The notes under the pieces were generated by a model. The model was not told where the DNA came from. It did not search any database and saw only the letters and a list, made by a program, of their open reading frames with translations. 64,000 bases of DNA from Rhytidiadelphus loreus (taxonomy: Eukaryota > Streptophyta > Bryopsida > Hypnales > Hylocomiaceae), in NCBI GenBank assembly GCA_947034895.1, contig OX344764.1, forward strand, positions 51,565,348-51,629,347, written 5' to 3'. Position 1 is the first letter of the stretch; every line of letters starts with the position of its first letter. Below are positions 58,500 to 64,000 of the stretch, piece after piece. Both the position numbers and the translations under genes were made by a program.

Positions 58500-59283
58500 T
58501 TGCCATTACTCACCAAGGGCAACAAACCTTATTAGGAAGGTCAAAGCTTTGGTATCATTCCACCAAATGAAAATCTCAATAAGCCTACCAAGCCAAATTC
58601 AATCCACCTCTATTCCCTTGTGTCATCAAGGTATAGAGACCATTTTGATGGTCAAATAGTAAGTTTATGCATTCAAAGGGAAGTGTACTTGGATCCTAAG
58701 ACAAGAAAGGAAGACATAGCAAAAAAAGGAATTTGTAGTAGCTTTTTGTGTGACTCCATGCCCGGACTCAAGGTCCAAATTGTTAGACCTTCCAGTAAGA
58801 TAATGTTGATCTTGCTTGATGAGGATCCTGCCGGTACTCCCATCATGGTTGCCATTGGAAGTAGCATTGCCCCATTTAGGACTCATTTGCGGAGAATGTT
58901 TATAGAAGCCAACACTAGTTTTAAATTCAACGGCATTGCTTGGCTCTTTACAAAGGTTGCAATGATAGACAACCTCCTTAACCATGACGAGTTTTAAAAA
59001 TATATGAAAGATTATCCAACAATATTCCAATACAACATCGCTTTGAGTCATGAGCAAATCAATTCTAATAGTGGAACCCCCTATGTGCAAGAACATAGTA
59101 AATGTGTGTTTGATTTGTTGGACAAGGGTGCCCACATCTATTTTTGTGGACTCAAGGAAATGATGCTATGTATCCAAAGCATGTTCAAAAGAGTTGTGGA
59201 ATCTCAAGAGGAGTGTTGGGAGACAAAGAGAGTTACTTTAAGGACAAACAAGCAGTGGCATGAAGGTGTTTATTCAAGGTAAC
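58500..59283 (+). pseudogene. Intronless relic of ferredoxin-NADP+ reductase
   Basis: In one continuous register, with small lesions, the sequence reads as the FAD/NADP-binding part of plant FNR. Blocks are EGQSFGIIP, LYSLVSSRYRDHFDG (FAD-binding RxYS-like block), VSLCIQREV, CSSFLCDSMPG, a degraded GTGIAPFR motif (GSSIAPFRTHLRRMF), FNGIAWLF, ALSHEQ, YVQEH, HIYFCGLKEMM and the C-terminal KQWHEGVY. An in-frame TAA interrupts at 58,995-58,997. Several sites that are normally exon junctions are continuous, so a retro-copied pseudogene is likely. No N-terminal transit peptide region is recognisable. Confidence 0.85.
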
Positions 59284-59569
59284 TACAAACACCTAAGTCA
59301 GCTACTTGTTTGCAAAATCAACCCCTACAAATCTAAAATGTATAGCATCTATAAATTCATGAGAGCCTAGGCCGGGTCGGTTTTGGATAAACTTAATTTC
59401 AATACTTCAAAAATTCATAGTTTATTCATATAGGGATTTTAAGTGTATATTAAGAGAATTAAAAATCCCTTTTGATTTTCAATAAGGCTCAACAAAAGTC
59501 CAAATAGTTTAATAATAGTTTAATAATCATTGCCAATAGTTTAACTACCTTACTTATTATCTGTTCAAA

Positions 59570-61645
59570 GCGGAGTGTCCAAGGAGATATTGAGCCAAAC
59601 TAGCCAATATCCACAGTTATCTATTATTAATTAGTTTCTTATGGATATGTTTAAGCAACTCCTTATCCATTTACTTGAAATAGTTTGTTTTTTCTAAAAT
59701 ATTGTTTGATTATTTTTGTAAAGTTTTCATTTTGAATTGGCAATTAGAAGAATTGAATTGACTCATGCTAGGGCCATGTATACTAGCCACAATAGCTACC
59801 TTAGAACAAATGAAGAAGTAAAATTTACTTATAAAGAATAGATGGACAAGAAGCTTTGCTCGATGTTAATATAGTGCTCAACTAAACACTATCTCTCTAC
59901 CATTAAAAAACCCCCATTTGGTAACATTGTTCTATAGAGAATAAGAACCATCAATTTGAAATGCAATAGAAAGTTTGATTGTAATAACTCAACATAGCTA
60001 TTCTCTAACAAATCAACTAAAAACTGTAACTCATTTTCTACAAGCTCTCATTACTTGTACACCAGTTAGGTTGTATCCCAAACTTCATTTGCAACTAGTG
60101 TCTATTTTTTCATATACAGCTATAGTAGATTATGAACTCATTGGTGATCCAACCATGGACAAACTAATTATGGATACAATCCGAGTAATATTAGCTAGCT
60201 AGCTAATAGTATGAATTGATTTAGATTTTGTGCTAGGGATTGGTCTTGGTGGTCATGGTTAGTGTCATCCACACGCTCATCACCACATCACGTACATGCT
60301 CAAGATGTCAGTAAACTTCTTTTGCACACATCAATGTTGCTATGAGTATAGGCATGTGATACTAACTTCCCAAATTACACTATTTGTAGAATTAGGTGAA
60401 ATTTTAGTGTAGACTAAAATATTACTATATGGTACTAATTTTTACAAAAATAAAATGTTATATTGACATTAATTCCCCTCCTTCACTAATAAGACAAATC
60501 AATGTTAGTAGTTTGAAGAACATGTTGACATTGGCATAACATACTTCCGGCCAAGGACTACAACGTCAAAATTGAGCCTTATGTTATATTTTTGCAATCA
60601 AGAGAAGTTGAAAAGGATTGTATGAGTTTTTTTAAAATTTCTAGGGATATTTAGTTGTTCTAACAACACATGCAATGCGTTGACTTCCTATTGACAAAAA
60701 AATTCACTTCTAAGTTTGAATTAAACTTTTTCAATATGATCCCTTGAATTGGTCATTTTAAACCATGAGTCCTTGTGCTTTTGGGACATTATTTGTCACA
60801 CTTGAATCCTCCCTTGAAACCAAGGCATTCTTGGGAGACAAATGGCAAGTTAATTTACATCTAGTTTCTTGCCACCTCCAATATGAGGATTGATTGATCA
60901 TTTATTGAGTTTGAGGGCAAAATGGTGAATTCCAATAGTAATTGATTGAGTCATTAGGGATTTAGGGGTGATTTGAGGCCTTTAGAAGACTACTTTAGGT
61001 CTATTCGCCTTGTTGGAAACCCATCACATTGTTGTTATAATTTTAAAAAATCATTCAAAAAATCATACAAAAAAATCATTCCAAAAAATCTAAAAATCAT
61101 AATTCTTTCATAAAAAAGTAATGACATGAATGTTATCTTGCATGGTAGTCATACAACCACGTCAAACTCTTGATGTGTCAAAGTTGCCAAAATTCCCCAC
61201 AATCCAAGAACTCATGAGAATTCGCAATCTTTCAAAGGCCTTAGAAACCATCTAATGGGGTTTGGGATTCCACACGTGATACTTGAACTTAAGACGTCAA
61301 TTTAGTTAAGTTGGTGGTATTTCAATACTGACTCTGGCACTTTTATTTTATTTATTTATTATTTTATTTATTTATTTATATTTATTTATTTATTATTATT
61401 TGACTTTGGCACTTTTCACAACACTTGTTATGAAATATCAAATCTATAATTGCCCTAGATGTTAGACCTTTATGTCACAATTTTGGGCACTGGAATCATG
61501 CCAACTATTACGAAATTATTGACATTTTGAATTCATGTTCGGGCACGTATGGGATTGATACAGATCGTGATTTCACCATTCATTAATATTCGAATTCACT
61601 ACTTCTCTCGGAATTTGCATGGACCCCACTACCCACGCCAATATT
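59570..61645. repeat. Segmental duplication, copy 2, first part
   Basis: Matches 45,940-47,965 (about 80-90% by eye) and includes the same MITE at about 60,952-61,257. It is separated from its continuation at 63,459 by about 1.8 kb absent from copy 1. The part just before it (59,370-59,540) resembles 7,080-7,270 beside kinase copy A. No gene is supported. Confidence 0.85.
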
Positions 61646-61709
61646 CTCATCCCAAATTGGTCTTTCTTAGGGTGTACCAAAAGAGCCACGTTCCGTCACC
61701 CTTCAAAAA

Positions 61710-61806
61710 GGCTGGATCACCCGAGGTTGAGGCTGGGTCACCCGAGGTTGAGACTGGGTCACCCGAGGTTGAGGCTGGGTAACCCGAGGTTGAGCCTGGG
61801 ACACCC
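61710..61806. repeat. Minisatellite of 21 bp, about 4.5 copies
   Basis: The unit GGCTGGGTCACCCGAGGTTG(A) repeats with single-base changes. Both-strand reading frames across it (SPEVEAG-type repeats) are artefacts. Confidence 0.9.
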
Positions 61807-61992
61807 GTGCTCCAAAACACATCTGGAATTCTGAGCTGCCCGTCCAATTTTACCATCCACTGTTTCTTTTCCGTTCATTCGAGGAGCCGCTGGAACTAAT
61901 CCTACGGCACTGTGCGGCACTCTACGTCGCAAACCCCTAGCCCAACTGAATTGCCTTTGCCATCTCGCAGTGATTTCTCAAGATCCTTCTCA

Positions 61993-62114
61993 ATGTCTGC
62001 TCTACGAAGAAGGGAGGAGAACGAGCAGAAGCACCGGAAGAAGTTGCTGGGCCTGGAGATGCAAAAGCTGGTCTTCAAAATGCTGCAAAGATTGACGAAA
62101 TCAACATTTTACAG
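61993..62114 (+). CDS. Possible first exon of an unrecognised gene
   Basis: ATG at 61993 begins MSALRRREENEQKHRKKLLG, a charged helix continuing to KSTFY; the frame meets a donor AG|GTACTT at 62114 in phase 2. The upstream sequence has 5' UTR character. No matching downstream exon was found, so this may be a captured gene fragment within the 1.8-kb insertion. Confidence 0.35.
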
Positions 62115-62674
62115 GTACTTTGCTTGTTTGTGAAAGCTGTCATTAGTGGTGTTTGGGAGCTTTGGCCGAAAAATGCCAAGTCCCTATCGTTCAATTACGT
62201 GAGCAGAGAATCCTGGGGTTATTGAAATTGAGTGAAAAAGCTGTACTACTTTAGTATCGGAGGGCAACCGGTATGTTTTGCAGCATTGTGAACCCTTAGG
62301 TACCGTTTTATGCATTTGAAGCTGGACGAACGTCAATCTTGATGTTTACCGAAAAACGAAGAAGCCAAATTAGAGGCCTGATGTTTTCAGCACTTTTGAG
62401 GTGCTTATGTGGGGAATGTTGTTTACTTCTCGTTCAATTACTTTCATTGATCCCAGTGATTGTAAAATTGTGCGTGTCTGAACTATAAATTTCACAATAT
62501 GATCAATCAAATTGATCATGAATTAATGTGAAACTTTAGGTTAATGTTTCAGTTGAGGTTCACAATGGTGGAATTTGCGATGTTGCATTTATGGATGTAT
62601 TTGGTGATTGATTCCAAAACGCGCTGAGTGTGTGCAGGATTAGCCGTTTCCGCTCTAAGATGTGAACTACGAGT

Positions 62675-63180
62675 TTAGGGTACGTCCAAGTTTATACCAA
62701 GTAACTTGCTTGGTACGTCCACTGATTCGATTTGCGGAGATCTGGGTGGGGAATATATTCTCGAGGTACACATCAGGGATGAGTTCACAGAGGGATTTTC
62801 AGTTGATTGACAATAAGCTTTCATTTTATCTGGTTTGTCACTAATGAATCCAGCTTGGACAGCCATATGGTTTACCTTGGACATTGTTCTCCCAAGGTGC
62901 TGATTCTCCTTGAGTAGATCCTCTATCTGCAAAGTCAAAAACATTACAAACACATGTAGCGCATATAGGGCATCAATCGATTATTCCTGCAAAAACAAGT
63001 ATTTGTCAATTGGAAGAAATTAAGAGACTGTGAAATACTCATTTGAACAATGAATTGCCAAGACACATGTCTCACCATTGCATTGTAGCACTTAGAGCAA
63101 AAAGAAGTTCCTGATAAAAGCATTACCTGTGTCTCTAGAGTAATGGCACTCTGTTGCTTTGTGATCTGCAAATCCAAAAC
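62675..63180 (-). CDS. Two 3' exons of an unrecognised coiled-coil protein (possible gene fragment)
   Basis: Minus-strand exons 63180-63127 (LDLQITKQQSAITLETQ) and 62926-62675 (IEDLLKENQHLGRTMSK... to stop TAA) join in phase 0 with clean CAG| acceptors and a |GTAATG donor. The product is a heptad-like coiled coil followed by a Ser/Pro-rich tail (SRIYSPPRSPQIESVDVP). Upstream exons were not found between 63,200 and 63,450, where kinase-associated repeat begins, so the gene is truncated or was captured in this piece. Confidence 0.45.
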
Positions 63181-63458
63181 CTGCAAGTATAGACGTGACC
63201 TCATGTTGATAAGACCATAAGATTGTTTAGAACAAGAATTGATGCCAGTTCAATCTACTAATTGGTGAGATTCAATCTACTAATCAACAGCATGAAATCA
63301 CGGTGAAACACAACAACAAGCTCTCCTAAGCAGCAGTCCTCGGTCCCAAGAATTGCAGGTATTTGCCTTAAGCTTGGAATTCAGAGGGAAACTCCAAGCA
63401 AGTAACAGATCACCACAAGCATATTTAGAAACAGGCACAAGCACAATCAGAAAGATTG

Positions 63459-64000
63459 CATGGACCCCACGACCCACGCCAATATTCTGATCCCAAAGTG
63501 GTGCCGGTCTCCCAAATTCCTTGTCGCCAACCAAGCCTCCAAGATTTCCAAGTGCAGTGGAGACCGGCTAGTGCCTGTGAAGGGTGGAGGGGAGGTCGGG
63601 AAAGTGTAGCAGTAAGCTACGAATACAAATACTTAGTAACCAGTGATGGCTCACACGAATCAGTCAGAGAGGATATATCAAACCATGAAATAAACTACAG
63701 CGAGTTCAATCGAGCTCGGCAAGATATAACGAGAATGATGTGTTTCCAGCAGTTCAGAGCGCGCTTCCAAGATCCGAAAAATCAGCTTTCCCATCCGGCC
63801 AGCTGTTCCCGACGCGGTGTAATACGCGTCCGCAAAATTAAGGAAGGCATTCAGCAGATCTGAAATGCTAACTCAAATACCGCAAGACTGTTGCAAAGGG
63901 GAATTTAGATGTGCATTAATTTGCTAATGAGATGTGTTTCCAGCAGTTCAGAGCGCGCTTCGAAGATATGAAAAATCAGCTTTCCTCTTCGGCCAGTTGC
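63459..64000. repeat. Segmental duplication, copy 2, second part (runs off the window)
   Basis: Nearly identical to 47,937-48,460, including the tandem kinase-tail fragments. By analogy with copy 1, a further lectin-kinase gene on the minus strand may begin just beyond the window. Confidence 0.85.

Noticed and set aside
61549..61856. Repeat proteins on both strands (SPEVEAG, DPVSTSG)
   Set aside because: By-products of the 21-bp minisatellite.

Overview
The window is nuclear DNA of a land plant, most likely a seedless one (a moss fits best). Grounds: a plant-type L-type lectin receptor kinase family, a ferredoxin-NADP reductase relic, CCCTAAA telomere-type repeats, compact GT-AG introns, and very AT-rich spacers full of small inverted-repeat transposons. 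The species call is inference.

Layout. 1-5.3 kb holds the 3' part of an eight-exon (within the window) plant nuclear-type protein resembling the 'dentin sialophosphoprotein-like' family. 7.4-10.5 kb and 48.7-53.2 kb are two minus-strand copies of one lectin receptor-like kinase gene with identical exon phases. The distal copy is intact; the proximal copy has an in-frame TAA just after the membrane span. 10.6-20.9 kb is spacer with several MITE-like elements, including a perfect 132-bp palindrome, a TTAA-flanked piggyBac-like element and a long-TIR element. 53.2-64 kb is spacer with an FNR pseudogene, a second copy of the duplicated spacer that precedes the kinase gene, and fragments of one or two unrecognised genes.

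The central finding lies at 20.9-45.9 kb: a Russian-doll set of DNA transposons resolvable at base level. An old, decayed element (right end about 45,854) carries a degenerate DUF7869-type transposase-like gene. That relic is cut by two insertions of one short family (TIR GGGTGATTGCAAGAAAGA): S1, 727 bp, target duplication TTGA, and S2, target duplication TTAC. S2 is itself split by an 18,300-bp element G (24,808-43,107) with near-perfect 32-bp terminal inverted repeats and target duplication CTAT. Removing G leaves S2 at 714 bp, matching S1.

Element G looks nearly intact. On the right it encodes a 949-aa DUF7869 protein with a D-D-E/D-like arrangement (candidate transposase). On the minus strand it carries a cargo block: a 183-aa protein of unknown type, a roughly 1,200-aa protein with a ParB/sulfiredoxin-like motif and a long acidic coiled-coil tail, an FCP1/HAD-like protein whose second motif-I aspartate is asparagine, and a basic Ser/Pro-rich protein. 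G is studded with about 30 copies of a 19-25-bp palindrome of the form TATCCTCG-nnn-CGAGGATA, in introns, in spacers, in a 40-bp-unit array upstream of the transposase gene, and twice inside coding sequence. Eroded copies of the palindrome occur in the old outer element. I saw none outside these elements. A large cargo-carrying plant transposon with self-specific palindromes is the best candidate here for an undescribed system.
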